From: Brucepastera parasyntrophica
GTDB taxonomy: Bacteria; Spirochaetota; Spirochaetia; Treponematales; Treponemataceae
Assembly (NCBI RefSeq): GCF_022376835.1
Contig: NZ_CP084606.1
Location: forward strand, 124,001-188,000
Direction: 5' to 3'
Length of the DNA stretch: 64,000 nucleotides
A program made the position numbers and the translations under genes. Every line of letters begins with the position of its first letter. Position 1 is the first letter of the stretch. Below, in pieces: positions 20,665 to 30,742 of the stretch. The notes beneath the pieces are model-generated. The model searched no databases. It was not told where the DNA came from and worked only from the letters and a program-made list of their open reading frames with translations.

Positions 20665-21768
20665 ATGGGAAAGACTGCGCTGGAAAAGGCAAAACAGGCC
20701 TTTTCCGGAAAAAGATACAGTGATGTTATAACTCTGCTTGAACCCTATGCGCTTGATTCAGATGACGATCAGTACAAGGATTCATTTCAGTTTTATTTGT
20801 ATCTCGGTCTTGCCTGCCTGCACACGGGAGATGCGGGCGGGGCCGCCTCATATTTTGAGCGGGCCAGAAGAATACGCCTCCGTGATCCCGATCTTTTGAC
20901 TGCACAGGCTGCCCTGTATCTGCGGCAGAGGAAGACCAGTCAGGCTGTTGAATATTATCTTGAAGCCCTGCAATACGCGCCTTCCCACCGGCTGGCAAAA
21001 AAATCGCTTGAATTTATCCGTAAAAATGGGGATGAGGATACAATCAGTGAGTTAATTGAAACAGGGAAAATACGCCGTTTTTATCCCCGCCCAAAAGTAA
21101 AGCGCTCCGTTTCTGTTCCGGCTGTTCTTGGCTGCTGTCTGCTTGTTGCCGCCGCCGTTGTTGTTTTTGCCTTTATAGCCAAAAATAACAGTCCTTCCCA
21201 GGAACGCGCCGATTTGTCCGCCTTTGAGCTTAATTCCGACGACAGGAAAGCCCCGGTTGAACTCGGCGGAACCTACCGCTATATTATGACTGAAAGCGAG
21301 GTTCTGCAAGCCTATGCAAAAGTACAGCGGCTGTTTCAGGAATACCGGGACAATGCAGCCCAGGTGGAAATAAACCGCCTTTTATACTCAAACGCCTCCG
21401 CTGAAATCCGCCGCAAGGCCCGGCTCCTCATGGAATATCTGGGCGAACCCGGATTTGACACGATAAGAGACAGTTACAGTTACGCGGAAGTCAATGTTGA
21501 CCCGAATCTGTATCTTGACTGCTGGGTCGTATGGAAGGGTATGGCAACTAACATACGCAGGACCGATAATACGGTGGATTTCGATCTGCTTGTCGGTTAT
21601 GATACCCGCCAGCGTCTTGAAGGAATAGTTCCGGTTCATTTCAATACAGTCCTTGAGGTTGATCCTGACAAACCTCTCGAAGTTCTTGGGCAGCTTACTC
21701 TGGAAAACGGTAAACCGGCCCTGAAGGGCGGCAGTATTTTTCAGACCGGAAGACCCCGTTCAATGTAA
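20665..21768 (+). CDS. membrane-anchored TPR protein
   Basis: A 367-residue protein. The N-terminal ~130 residues form TPR units (FQFYLYLGLACLHTGDAGGAASYF; LYLRQRKTSQAVEYYLEALQ) with no signal peptide. A single membrane helix lies near 150-172 (VPAVLGCCLLVAAAVVVFAFI). The C-terminal ~190 residues are outside and contain a beta-rich domain (DCWVVWKGMATNIRRTDNTV; VDFDLLVGYDTRQRLEGIV). The topology therefore links cytoplasmic TPRs to a periplasmic domain. Function is unknown; it closes the three-gene set that starts at 18656. Confidence 0.7.
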   Translation: MGKTALEKAKQAFSGKRYSDVITLLEPYALDSDDDQYKDSFQFYLYLGLACLHTGDAGGAASYFERARRIRLRDPDLLTAQAALYLRQRKTSQAVEYYLEALQYAPSHRLAKKSLEFIRKNGDEDTISELIETGKIRRFYPRPKVKRSVSVPAVLGCCLLVAAAVVVFAFIAKNNSPSQERADLSAFELNSDDRKAPVELGGTYRYIMTESEVLQAYAKVQRLFQEYRDNAAQVEINRLLYSNASAEIRRKARLLMEYLGEPGFDTIRDSYSYAEVNVDPNLYLDCWVVWKGMATNIRRTDNTVDFDLLVGYDTRQRLEGIVPVHFNTVLEVDPDKPLEVLGQLTLENGKPALKGGSIFQTGRPRSM

Positions 21769-22111
21769 TTCCCTGAACATAATTTCCGCGCACACTTTTT
21801 ATTCGAGGCGAGGGTTTAATCAGCCTGCGGCTGGTTCTGTAAGGTACTGATTTAGCGGTCGCTTCCGCGACCTGCGAATACCCCAGACCGAAGGTCTGCC
21901 CTGCTCTGCGGCGGGGGGGATTTTATACTTTTCCCGGAAAATTGCATGCAATACGTATTTTTCTGTCTGGCAATTAATACAGTTTTGTTGTATCATTGTA
22001 GATACTGATTTTTCCTGTTTCAGGTAAAAAAATATTTTTCAATAACTGAAATTTGGCAAAAACTGAAATCGCACCTATAAAAATATATTATTAGGGTATT
22101 GGGAGGAAAAG
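21769..22111 (+). other. intergenic region with a row of short hairpins, upstream of recA
   Basis: Three perfect short inverted repeats follow one another: CAGCC/GGCTG (21821-21833), GGTCGC/GCGACC (21857-21872) and CAGACC/GGTCTG (21884-21898), with loops of three to four bases. They are followed by a CCCTGC...GCGGCGGGG segment resembling one arm of the dispersed element at 30739 and 61412. No open frame is convincing. The recA promoter occupies the right end. Confidence 0.6.
22053..22081 (+). promoter_or_regulatory. recA promoter
   Basis: TTGGCA (22053-22058), a 17-base spacer and TATAAA (22076-22081), followed by a ~24-base leader containing GGGAGGA before the GTG start. No obvious LexA-type box was seen. 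Confidence 0.65.
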
Positions 22112-23266
22112 GTGGCGAAAGTGGCAGCAGAATCAAAATCAAATGCGGACATGAGTGATAAGCTCAAGGCTCTTGAAGTAGCCCGTCTGCAAATCGAAAA
22201 ACAGTTCGGCCAGGGATCCCTCATGAAACTGGGAACAAGCGCCGATACGGCGGGAATTGAAGTGGTCCCTTCCGGAAGCATACTTCTTGATGAAGCGCTC
22301 GGAATCGGCGGATATCCGCGCGGCCGCGTTATAGAAATATACGGGCCTGAGTCTTCCGGAAAGACAACGCTGGCCCTGCATGCGGTCGCCGAAGCCCAGA
22401 AACTGGGCGGGATTGCGGCTTTTATTGATGCGGAACACGCCCTGGATCCCCAGTATGCAAAGAATCTCGGTGTAAATATTGACGAATTATGGGTTTCCCA
22501 GCCGGATACAGGCGAACAGGCCCTCGAAATTGCTGAAAGTCTGGTACGCTCCGGTGCGGTTGACATAATAGTCATTGACTCCGTCGCCGCTCTTACGCCC
22601 CAGGCTGAAATTGAAGGGGACATGGGCGACTCCCATATGGGCCTCCAGGCCCGTCTGATGAGCCAGGCCCTGCGGAAGCTTACCGGAATCCTGGGCAAGT
22701 CAAAATGCATTATTGTTTTTATTAACCAGATACGTATGAAAATAGGTATTATGTTCGGAAACCCGGAAACAACAACCGGCGGCAATGCCCTGAAATTCTA
22801 CGCATCGGTCCGCCTTGAGGTCCGCAAATTTGAAACAATTGACAAGGGTGAAGAAAACGCCATCGGAAACCGGGTGCGGGTCAAGGTAGTTAAAAACAAA
22901 GTCGCTCCCCCGTTCAGAAAGGTTGAGCTGGATATAATTTTCGGCAAGGGCATTTCCCCGACCGCAAGCCTCCTCGATGCGGCTGCAAAACATGAAATTA
23001 TTGACAAAAAAGGCGCGTGGTATTCCATCGGCGAAGAAAAAATAGGCCAGGGCAGGGAAAATGCGATTACTTTCCTTGACGCAAATCCTGAATTAAAGGT
23101 ATCTATCGAAAAACAGCTGCGTGAAAAGCTGTTCCCGGGGCAGAAACTTAAATATGCAAACGCGGAAGAGACTGCGGCGGCGAAAACAGCTGTTAAAAAC
23201 AGCGTTACTGAACAGCCTGAAGCTCCAAAGAAAACCGCGGCAGCTCCGGACGAAGGATTGTTTTGA
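22112..23266 (+). CDS. recA: recombinase RecA
   Basis: A 384-residue RecA starting at GTG with GGGAGGA upstream. The P-loop [13 protein letters not shown] lies near residue 73, Walker B is [10 protein letters not shown], and [25 protein letters not shown] includes the L2 DNA-binding loop. The C-terminal tail is Ala/Glu/Lys-rich, as in other bacteria. The protein forms the presynaptic filament for homologous recombination and repair. Its stop overlaps the folK start by four bases, giving a recA-folK operon. Confidence 0.97.
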   Translation: MAKVAAESKSNADMSDKLKALEVARLQIEKQFGQGSLMKLGTSADTAGIEVVPSGSILLDEALGIGGYPRGRVIEIYGPESSGKTTLALHAVAEAQKLGGIAAFIDAEHALDPQYAKNLGVNIDELWVSQPDTGEQALEIAESLVRSGAVDIIVIDSVAALTPQAEIEGDMGDSHMGLQARLMSQALRKLTGILGKSKCIIVFINQIRMKIGIMFGNPETTTGGNALKFYASVRLEVRKFETIDKGEENAIGNRVRVKVVKNKVAPPFRKVELDIIFGKGISPTASLLDAAAKHEIIDKKGAWYSIGEEKIGQGRENAITFLDANPELKVSIEKQLREKLFPGQKLKYANAEETAAAKTAVKNSVTEQPEAPKKTAAAPDEGLF

Positions 23267-23781
23267 TCGAGAAACCGCCTGTTGATACTGTTTTATCCCT
23301 CGGTTCCAATTGCGGAGACTCCCCGGGGATACTGAAAGAGGCGGTTTCCCTGATAGGGGCCTTTTTGACCGGACTGAACATATCGTCAGTGTATAAAACG
23401 GTTCCCCAGGATTGTCCTGACCAGCCTGATTTTCTGAACCTTGCCGTCAGGGGCTGTTTCGCAGAAACAGCGGATATACTGCTCAGAAAAATACAGGGTA
23501 TAGAAACCGGACTGGGGCGGGACCGTAATACCGAAAAACGTTACGGCCCGCGAACCTTGGACATTGATATCATTCTTTTCGGAAACGCGGTAATCCGGCA
23601 GACTGATCTGATTATACCCCATGAAAGAATGAAAAAACGTCAATTTGTATTGATACCGCTTCTTGAGATATATCCCGAAGCTGCCGATCCTGTAAGCGGG
23701 GAACCTTTCCGGATTATTCTGGAAAGCCTTCCTGACCAGGGCGTAACAATGGCCGGCAGTTTGTTTTGTCATACCATGTGA
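23263..23781 (+). CDS. folK: 2-amino-4-hydroxy-6-hydroxymethyldihydropteridine diphosphokinase
   Basis: A 172-residue HPPK with a TTG start overlapping the recA stop. The N-terminal LSLGSNCGD, the substrate loop [17 protein letters not shown], and the diagnostic [15 protein letters not shown] with its metal-binding Asp pair, then [17 protein letters not shown], all match the family. It pyrophosphorylates hydroxymethyl-dihydropterin in folate synthesis. No dihydropteroate synthase lies next to it; the partner must be elsewhere in the genome. Confidence 0.93.
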   Translation: MIEKPPVDTVLSLGSNCGDSPGILKEAVSLIGAFLTGLNISSVYKTVPQDCPDQPDFLNLAVRGCFAETADILLRKIQGIETGLGRDRNTEKRYGPRTLDIDIILFGNAVIRQTDLIIPHERMKKRQFVLIPLLEIYPEAADPVSGEPFRIILESLPDQGVTMAGSLFCHTM

Positions 23782-23834
23782 CAAGACCTTCGGGCCTGCC
23801 AGTTGCCGGTAAACAAAACTCCATGGAGTCTATT

Positions 23835-24611
23835 ATGGAAATTGATACAATTGATCAGGCCGCAGAACCGGGAAGTACTTTCAGAATAAAGGATTTTGAA
23901 GGCCCTCTGGATTTACTTCTTTTTCTCATCAGAAAAAATGAAGTAAATATTTATGATATACCTATTGCGAGCATTACCGAACAATATCTGGAATATCTTG
24001 ATTATGCTCTGTCAACCGACCTTGAAAGTCTGACCGATTTTTACGCAATGGCGGCCACTCTTATTTATATTAAAAGCAGAATGCTTTTGCCCGTGGAAAT
24101 TGCTGCGGATGATGAAGATATTGATGATCCTCGCAGGGAACTGATAGATAAACTGATTGAATATCAAAAGTACAAAAAGCTTTCCGAATTAATGGAGCAG
24201 AAAGAAGGCGAGGCTGAATGGATTTTTGAACGGAAAAAAATCCAGCCTGCCCTGCCTTTTTCGGATGATGAGCTCTGGGAAAAAGTCGATACATGGGATC
24301 TTCTCAAAACATTTTCCAATCTGATTTCAACATATAATTCAGAGAAAATACTTGATATGTACGAAGAAGTAACCATAAATGAAAAAATCACCCTTTTAAA
24401 CGAGCTCCTTGAACGGAAAGGAGAATGTTTGTTTACTGATCTGATTGTCAGAAAGGGAAATATAATGGATGTGGTTTGCGCCTTTATGGCGATTCTTGAA
24501 GCAGTAAAATTCCGGATGGCAAGTATCTGGCAAAACAGAATGTTCGGAGACATAAAAATAAAACTTTGGGAAAAAAAATCTATCAATGATATGGAAATAT
24601 CTGTAGAATAA
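23835..24611 (+). CDS. scpA: segregation and condensation protein A
   Basis: A 258-residue protein from ATG 23835, chosen because GGAG lies at the right distance; in-frame upstream starts reach back to 23766 but lack a site. The kleisin N-terminus FRIKDFEGPLDLLLFLIRKN and IPIASITEQYLEYL are diagnostic. A central acidic linker and a C-terminal winged helix (TLLNELLERKGECLFTDLI; VVCAFMAILEAVKF) complete the kleisin, which bridges SMC heads together with ScpB. Confidence 0.92.
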   Translation: MEIDTIDQAAEPGSTFRIKDFEGPLDLLLFLIRKNEVNIYDIPIASITEQYLEYLDYALSTDLESLTDFYAMAATLIYIKSRMLLPVEIAADDEDIDDPRRELIDKLIEYQKYKKLSELMEQKEGEAEWIFERKKIQPALPFSDDELWEKVDTWDLLKTFSNLISTYNSEKILDMYEEVTINEKITLLNELLERKGECLFTDLIVRKGNIMDVVCAFMAILEAVKFRMASIWQNRMFGDIKIKLWEKKSINDMEISVE

Positions 24612-24693
24612 CAGTTACTATATGACAGGGGTTAAATAACCCGGGATTGAAAAATTCCATAATATAGCAAAAAATTACACCGAGAGCGGAGAT

Positions 24694-25239
24694 ATGGAGT
24701 ATTCAATGGAAAAGGAAGCGGCCCTTGTTGAAGCTATATTATTTCTTGAATCAGAACCGATAGATGCGGCTTCTATTGTCCGGATTACCGGATTTTCAAA
24801 AGAACTGGTTGACGAAGTCCTGAAGAAACTTCAGGAACGGCATTCAAATGAAATGCACGGAATTGAGCTGATCCAGATTTCAGGCGGCTGGACCTTCAGC
24901 CCGAAAGAAGAATTCTGGGAAAACCTGAAGGAGCGTTATGGCAGAAAAAATGAAAACCGCCTTTCCCGTGCCGCAATGGAAACGCTTTCCATTATCGCTT
25001 ATTCCCAGCCGATTACCCGTGCGGAAATCGAGGCCATTCGCGGGGTTTCCGCGGATAATATGATCAGGCTTTTAAGTGAAAAGAACCTGATAAAAGAAGT
25101 CGGAAAGAAAGATATTCCCGGAAAGCCGGTCCAGTTCGGGACAACAAAGGAATTTCTCAAGGTATTCAGGCTGAACAGTATTTCAGATCTTCCCAAACTG
25201 GATGAAACGGAAAGTGACAGATTCGAACTTGCAAGATAA
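24694..25239 (+). CDS. scpB: segregation and condensation protein B
   Basis: A 181-residue protein made of two winged helices. VEAILFLESEPIDAASI opens the first, and SRAAMETLSIIAYSQPITRAEIEAIRGV is the most conserved stretch of the family, followed by KKDIPGKPVQFGTTKEFLKVF. GCGGAG precedes the ATG. It dimerises on ScpA in the SMC condensin complex. The 3' end overlaps the next gene by 38 bases, a common scpB-rluB arrangement. Confidence 0.92.
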   Translation: MEYSMEKEAALVEAILFLESEPIDAASIVRITGFSKELVDEVLKKLQERHSNEMHGIELIQISGGWTFSPKEEFWENLKERYGRKNENRLSRAAMETLSIIAYSQPITRAEIEAIRGVSADNMIRLLSEKNLIKEVGKKDIPGKPVQFGTTKEFLKVFRLNSISDLPKLDETESDRFELAR

Positions 25240-25969
25240 CACCGACGGACAGGAAATCCGCATAGGAATCCGGCTGCAGAAGTATCTTGCCCACGCCGGT
25301 ATTGCTTCGCGCAGGACCTCTGAACAGTTAATTGCCTCCGGAAGAATCTCGGTTAACGGCAGGGTTATTACAGAGATGGGGGTCCGGGTAAACGAGGGTG
25401 ATACAGTCTGCCTTGACGGAACTCCAGTGAGCCCTGAAGAGCAGAAAAGGTATATTCTTTTATATAAACCGTCAGGGTACGTATCTTCTCTTTCAGATGA
25501 AAAGGGACGGGGCGTTGCCGCTGACCTTCTTAAAAAAAATTACTCCGAACGCCTCTATAATGTCGGCAGACTCGATATGTATTCATCCGGCGCCCTGCTT
25601 TTTACCAATGACGGTAGTTTTTCCGCAATTGTCGGACACCCTTCATCCGAGATAGAAAAGGAATATATTGCCGAAACAAGCCTGCCTTATACGGATGAAT
25701 TGATCGCTTCATTTAAAAAAGGCATCAGAATAGATAGTGTTTTTTATAAATGCAGGGAGGCTGAACGGCTTTCCTCAAGAAAGCTGAGAATTGTTCTTAC
25801 TGAAGGAAAAAACAGGGAAATCCGCCGGGTAATTGAACATTTCGGATTCAGGGTAAAAAAACTTGAAAGAATACGGATCGGCCCGGTCACGCTTGGCGAT
25901 TTGAATCCGGGTGAATTCCGCGAATTATCAGCCGATGAAATCAGGATTTTAACTGAAAAACCGGAATAA
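25202..25969 (+). CDS. rluB: rRNA pseudouridine synthase, RsuA/RluB family
   Basis: A 255-residue protein. The N-terminal S4 RNA-binding domain reads IRLQKYLAHAGIASRRTSEQ, and the catalytic domain contains YNVGRLDMYSSGALLFTNDG, where the Asp of GRLD is the nucleophile. KNREIRRVIEHFGFRVKKLERI is the usual C-terminal motif. The start at ATG 25202 is within scpB; in-frame GTG 25214 or TTG 25229 are possible, and no clear ribosome site separates them. It probably modifies 23S rRNA; RluB is the best guess because of synteny with scpB. Confidence 0.88.
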   Translation: MKRKVTDSNLQDNTDGQEIRIGIRLQKYLAHAGIASRRTSEQLIASGRISVNGRVITEMGVRVNEGDTVCLDGTPVSPEEQKRYILLYKPSGYVSSLSDEKGRGVAADLLKKNYSERLYNVGRLDMYSSGALLFTNDGSFSAIVGHPSSEIEKEYIAETSLPYTDELIASFKKGIRIDSVFYKCREAERLSSRKLRIVLTEGKNREIRRVIEHFGFRVKKLERIRIGPVTLGDLNPGEFRELSADEIRILTEKPE

Positions 25970-26004
25970 TAACGATATAAATTCCTTTTGCTAAAAGAGG
26001 TATG

Positions 26005-26082
26005 TATAGCCAAATAATCTTAATTATCTGGCTATTTTCGATTGTAAGTGCTTCTGATGTAAAGAATTAACATCAGAAGCTT
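26005..26082 (+). repeat. dispersed two-hairpin element, copy 1 (family R2)
   Basis: Two inverted repeats are separated by a conserved linker. Arm pairs are 26007-26018 with 26023-26034 (TAGCC... against ...GGCTA) and 26050-26060 with 26070-26080 (GCTTCTGATGT against ACATCAGAAGC). A second copy lies at 45484-45568 with base-paired substitutions in both stems. The element sits between rluB and cmk. Confidence 0.7.
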
Positions 26083-26100
26083 AAATTAATGGAGTATACC

Positions 26101-26763
26101 ATGGTTATTGCAATTGACGGTCCTGCCGGATCGGGGAAAAGCACGATAGCAAAGATGATCGCGGAAAAACTCGGAATTGTGTTTATGAATACCGGGAGTT
26201 TTTACCGCGGCGTTACTCTTGCGCTATTGCGTTCCCTGGGCGGCGCTGCTGACGGGTCGGGGAGTGCTGCTCCCGATTTGCAGGACGAAGAAGCCATAAC
26301 CGCTTTTTCCGCAACAGTTCCGCTGGATTATATCAACGGCAGCTTATATATTGGCGATGAAGATGTCGAGCGTTATCTCCGCTCGGATGCTGTAGAGGCA
26401 ATTGTAGCTCCACTGTCCGCAATTGTTGAAGTACGGCATATTGTAAATGATAAAATACGGGAAATAGCCGCAAACCTCAGCCTTGTCTGTGAGGGCCGGG
26501 ATATGACAACTGTTGTCTTTCCAACCGCCGATTACAAGTTTTTCCTTGATGCGTCAGTACAGGCCAGGGCAAAACGGAGGTTTGATCAGGGGACCAGCAG
26601 TATGTCTCTGGCGGAAATAGAAGAGACAATAGCCGCCCGCGATCAAATTGACCGCAATAAAAAGGAAGGAAGTCTTAAAATTGCGCCCGATGCGGTCTAT
26701 TTGGATACATCGGACTTGACCATAAAGCAGGTTTGTGACATGATACTAAGCAAAATTCAATAA
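26101..26763 (+). CDS. cmk: cytidylate kinase
   Basis: A 220-residue protein from ATG 26101, supported by GGAG eight bases upstream. An in-frame ATG at 26089 would leave no site. The P-loop GPAGSGKSTIAKM is at the N-terminus, with NTGSFYRGVT, CEGRDMTTVVFPTADYKFFL and RDQIDRNKKEGSL following as in bacterial Cmk. It phosphorylates CMP and dCMP. Six bases after its stop comes the ribosomal protein S1 leader, the widespread cmk-rpsA pairing. Confidence 0.95.
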   Translation: MVIAIDGPAGSGKSTIAKMIAEKLGIVFMNTGSFYRGVTLALLRSLGGAADGSGSAAPDLQDEEAITAFSATVPLDYINGSLYIGDEDVERYLRSDAVEAIVAPLSAIVEVRHIVNDKIREIAANLSLVCEGRDMTTVVFPTADYKFFLDASVQARAKRRFDQGTSSMSLAEIEETIAARDQIDRNKKEGSLKIAPDAVYLDTSDLTIKQVCDMILSKIQ

Positions 26764-26774
26764 AAGGGTTGGTT

Positions 26775-28495
26775 ATGGATCAGATGGAAGTGGCACAGGA
26801 TGCATCAAAGGACTCCGGGGAAGACATCCAGCAGACACGATTACAGGAGGAGTACCTCAAGTCGTTTCAATCTCTCGAAGAAGGACAGCTTGTAGACGGC
26901 GTTGTTATTCAGGTAACAAACGACCAGGTTTTCGTCGATGTCGGGTACAAGTCAGAAGGGAAAATACCGGTTTCGGAATTTTCAGAGCTACCCAAGGTCG
27001 GTGACACCGTCAGTGTTATCCTTGAAAAAAGGAAAACAAGCACGGAGAGGTTATTGTTTCCAAGCAAAAAGCGGATGTCAAGGTTTTCTGGAAGAACCTG
27101 CGTCAGGCTTTTCAGGATAAAACACCTATTGAAGGACTTATCGAAAAGACCGTTAAAGGCGGTTATGAGGTAAATATGGGCGCAGGTGTGCGTGCCTTCC
27201 TTCCTATAAGCCAGTCCGACAGTCAGAAAGTTGAAAAACCCGAAAAACTTGTAGGAACAAAAAGCTTTTTCTACGTTGAGCGGTTATATTCCGACAACAA
27301 AGTAAATGTGGTGGTAAACCGCCGCAAATATCTTGAAGAACAGACTGAAAAAAACCGCGAGGATTTTTTCAATAATATAAAGATAGGTGATTCCGTTACC
27401 GGTATTGTTAAAAGCTTTACCAGCTTCGGGGCTTTTATCGATCTCGGCGGATTTGATGGCCTGCTTCATATAAATGATATGAGCTGGGGCCATGTTACCA
27501 AGCCGAAGGATTTTGTAAAAAAAGGACAGGAAATTACCCTTAAAGTAATCCGCCTCGATCCCGCTGAAAAAAGAATAAATCTTTCTCTCAAACATTTTAC
27601 GGAAGATCCCTGGCTCCATTTTGAAGATAAATTCCATGTAAATGATATTGTTAAGGGACATGTTACAAAACTGACTGATTTCGGCGCGTTTATTGAACTG
27701 GAAGAAGGCATCGAAGGCCTCGCCCATATCAGCGAATTCAGCTGGATAAAGAAAATAAACAAACCGAGCGATATGGTATCAATCGGACAGGAAGTTGAAT
27801 GCATGATTCTCGGTTATGACATTCAGGCCGGACGGGTATCTCTGGGACTCAAACAGGTAACCGAAAATCCCTGGGAGGATATAATTGAGAAATATCCTGT
27901 AGGAACCAGGCTGACCAGAAAGGTTGTAAAGCTCACCAATGCAGGCGCTTTTATTCAGCTTGAAGACGGTATTGACGGTTTCCTGCATATTGATGACATT
28001 TCCTGGACAAAAAAACTGAAACATCCCGGCGCGGAACTTGCTGTTGATCAGGAAGTTGAAGTGATGGTGATTGAAAATGATCCCGAATCCCACCGCATCC
28101 GGCTTGGAATAAAGCAGCTCTCTGAAGATCCCTGGCAGTCTTTTGCAGAAACCTATACTCCGGGTACTTCCGTTGAGGGTGAAATAACTTCAATTACGGA
28201 TTTCGGTGTATTCCTGAAAGTCGCGGGCGGAATAGAGGGTTTGATAAATAAACAGAACCTTCTTGAAAACCGTGATGAAACATTCGAAGATGCTGTCAAA
28301 AAATATGCTGTCGGTGATAAAATTAAGGCTGTTGTTGTGGAAGTGAGTCCCGAAAAGCAGAAAGCAGCGTTTTCAATAAAGGATTACAAGAAAAAAGCAC
28401 AGCGTGAAGAAATTTCACGGTATATGTCTTCAGAAGAAGATAATGACGACGGAGCATATACACTGGGAGATTTTCTTAAAAATAAGTCAAATTGA
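26775..28495 (+). CDS. rpsA: 30S ribosomal protein S1, one frameshift
   Basis: Restored length is about 573 residues with six S1 (OB-fold) repeats. The first begins LEEGQLVDGVVIQVTNDQVFV, and later ones show GIVKSFTSFGAFIDLGGFDG, HVTKLTDFGAFIELEEG and EITSITDFGVFLKVAGG. The frame breaks after the first repeat at an A6 run (27025-27030); with seven A it reads LEKKENKHGEVIVSKQKADV, as in other S1 proteins. The gene is essential, so a real loss is unlikely. S1 binds mRNA on the 30S subunit. Start ATG 26775 is preceded by AAGGG. Confidence 0.93.
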
Positions 28496-28517
28496 TAGTC
28501 TCTAGGTGAGCGGCTTA

Positions 28518-30037
28518 ATGAAGCAGGAAAGTACAATTGATGCAGAAAAACTCAATACGCTCATAGAGATCAATACTTTAATAAATTCAAACTATTCTGA
28601 TATAAATGTATTGCTGGCTCATATACTTGAGTCGGCAATGCGTCTTATTGACAGTGAATCTTCTTCCATCCTTATTGTTGACCAGAGCAAGGAATTTCTG
28701 CGTTTTGAAGTCGCACTTGGCCCCAAAGGATTGGAGGCCAAAAAGCTGATTGTGCAGATTGACGCCGGAATCGCGGGCTGGGTTGTAAAAAATAACCGGA
28801 GCCTTATTGTAAACGATGTCGCAAATGATCCTCGGTTTAATCCTACCGTTCAGAATATAACCGGTTACGCGACAAAAAATATGCTGGCCGTTCCTATGCG
28901 TGTCAAAAATGAATGCCTTGGTGTTATTGAAATCCTTAACAAGAAAAATGGACTTGATTATACCCAGGTAGATCTGGAAGTTCTTGAAATTATGGCGAAC
29001 CAGGCAGCGATCGCTTACCAGAATGCCTGGCACTTTCAGCGTTCCCGCGAAGAAGTTTTTGTTCTTCAGGACCAGTTGGCAATGGACCGGGGATATCACA
29101 CGCTTATTGCCAAAAGTCCCGCAATACTGGAAAAACTTGAAATAATTGAACGTGTCGCGAAGTCCGATTCTTCAGTTCTTATTCTGGGTGAAAGCGGCGT
29201 CGGAAAGGAATTGTTTGCTGAACAGATTCACTTGAAAAGCAACCGCGTTCAAAAGCCTTTTATCCGTGTAAACTGCGCCGCAATTCCTGAAGGCCTGCTG
29301 GAAAGCGAACTTTTCGGCCATGTAAAAGGAGCTTTTACGGATGCGATCGCTGACAGAAAAGGCCGTTTTGAGGTTGCTGACAAGGGTACTATTTTTCTTG
29401 ATGAAATCGGGGATTTACCCCTGTCCCTTCAGTCAAAACTGCTCCGGGTAATCCAGAATAAAACCTTTGAAAAGGTCGGCTCATCCACTCCGATAACGGT
29501 TGATGTCCGCATAATTGCCGCGACAAACAGGGATATTGAAAAACTTGTTGAGGAACAGAAATTCCGCCTCGATCTGTACTACCGGTTAAACGTTCTTCCG
29601 CTTTATATTCCGCCGCTCCGGCAGCGCCTCGAGGATATACCCGCTCTTATGGACTTTTTTATGAAACGGTTCAGCAGGGAAGTAAAAAAAGAATTCCTTG
29701 GTTTTTCGGAAGGAGCGATGAGTCTCATTCTGTCATATTCCTGGCCGGGAAATATCCGTGAACTGGAAAACGCCATTGAACGCGCCTGTGTTATAGGCAA
29801 GCCGCCGTATATACAGGAAGAAGATCTCCTCCTGAACGTCAAGTCCGTGCCTGACGCCGCGGGACCTCATTTAGTGACAAATCACTGAAAGCCGTTTTAA
29901 ATGTTTTTAAAAAACATTATATTCAAAAAATTCTCGAAGAAAATGACTGGAATCAAACCACAACTTCACAAGTTTTGGATATTCAGCGGACATATTTGTC
30001 CAGATTAATAAAGGAACTGGGAATTAAGGAGAAATAA
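28518..30037 (+). CDS. GAF-domain sigma-54-dependent transcriptional activator, one frameshift
   Basis: Restored length is about 506 residues. Order: a GAF sensor domain (about 30-175; SSSILIVDQSKEFLRFEV, AGIAGWVVKNNRSLIVND), an AAA+ activator domain (about 190-430) with Walker A GESGVGKELFAEQIH, the sigma-54 contact loop GAFTDA, Walker B TIFLDEIGDL and the R-fingers, then a Fis-type HTH. The HTH is reached only after adding one G to a GGG run at 29861-29863, which reads GTSFSDKSLKAVLNVFKK and ends LSRLIKELGIKEK. Start ATG 28518 has AGGTGA upstream. The signal bound by GAF is unknown. Confidence 0.9.
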
Positions 30038-30040
30038 TTT

Positions 30041-30742
30041 ATGGCGCTTAAATTGGCAACAAGTGCACCAAAAAATGTAAAAGACAAAAAGCCTGTTGAT
30101 CAGGCAGTCAATAATTTTTTAACGAAATACAGGAATATAATTTTAATAGTATTTGCTGTATTGGTTTGTTTCCTGATAGTTTTTGCGGTGTCCGTAATTG
30201 TTAGGGAAAATAAAAGCAACACTGCCTTTGACCGGGTTGAACAGCTTGTTTCCGATTTGAATTCAATAAGAAGTTCCTCCAGTGATCAGACTGATCTGCT
30301 TTTAAAAGAAGATGCTATTCTTGAAGAATTGGCCGGAATCGCGGCAAAAAACAAGGGAAATTTCGGCGGAGTCCGTGCGAATATGGTTGCCGCTGATGTA
30401 TACTTTTCCCGGAATGACTGGAAAAACGCCAGAGAAAAATATCTCGCCGCGGGTTCATACCGGCGCAAGGCTTATACCAACGGGCTGAACTATTTTAACG
30501 CAGCTGTCTGCGCGGATGAACTTGGAAACGCCGATGAGGCTGTTGATTTCCTGAACAAGGCGGTTTCATTTGATAATTTTCCCATAAAATCCCGCGCGCT
30601 TTTTAATATCGGAAGAATTGAGGAACAGCGCATGCGGTATGATGATGCAATTACTGCGTATGAAAAATTAACAAGCCAGTATCCCGATGACAATTGGGCG
30701 CTGCTTGCGGAATCAAGAATTATTGCACTTGAAATAAGATAA
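30041..30742 (+). CDS. membrane-anchored TPR protein (YfgM-like layout)
   Basis: A 233-residue protein with AAGGAG before ATG, three bases after the restored activator stop. A short cytoplasmic start leads to one membrane helix near 34-55 (IILIVFAVLVCFLIVFAVSVI), then periplasmic helical repeats (VAADVYFSRNDWKNAREKYL; NYFNAAVCADELGNADEAVDF; FNIGRIEEQRMRYDDAITAYE). The layout matches YfgM-type inner membrane TPR proteins that assist export, but sequence similarity cannot be judged here. Confidence 0.75.
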   Translation: MALKLATSAPKNVKDKKPVDQAVNNFLTKYRNIILIVFAVLVCFLIVFAVSVIVRENKSNTAFDRVEQLVSDLNSIRSSSSDQTDLLLKEDAILEELAGIAAKNKGNFGGVRANMVAADVYFSRNDWKNAREKYLAAGSYRRKAYTNGLNYFNAAVCADELGNADEAVDFLNKAVSFDNFPIKSRALFNIGRIEEQRMRYDDAITAYEKLTSQYPDDNWALLAESRIIALEIR

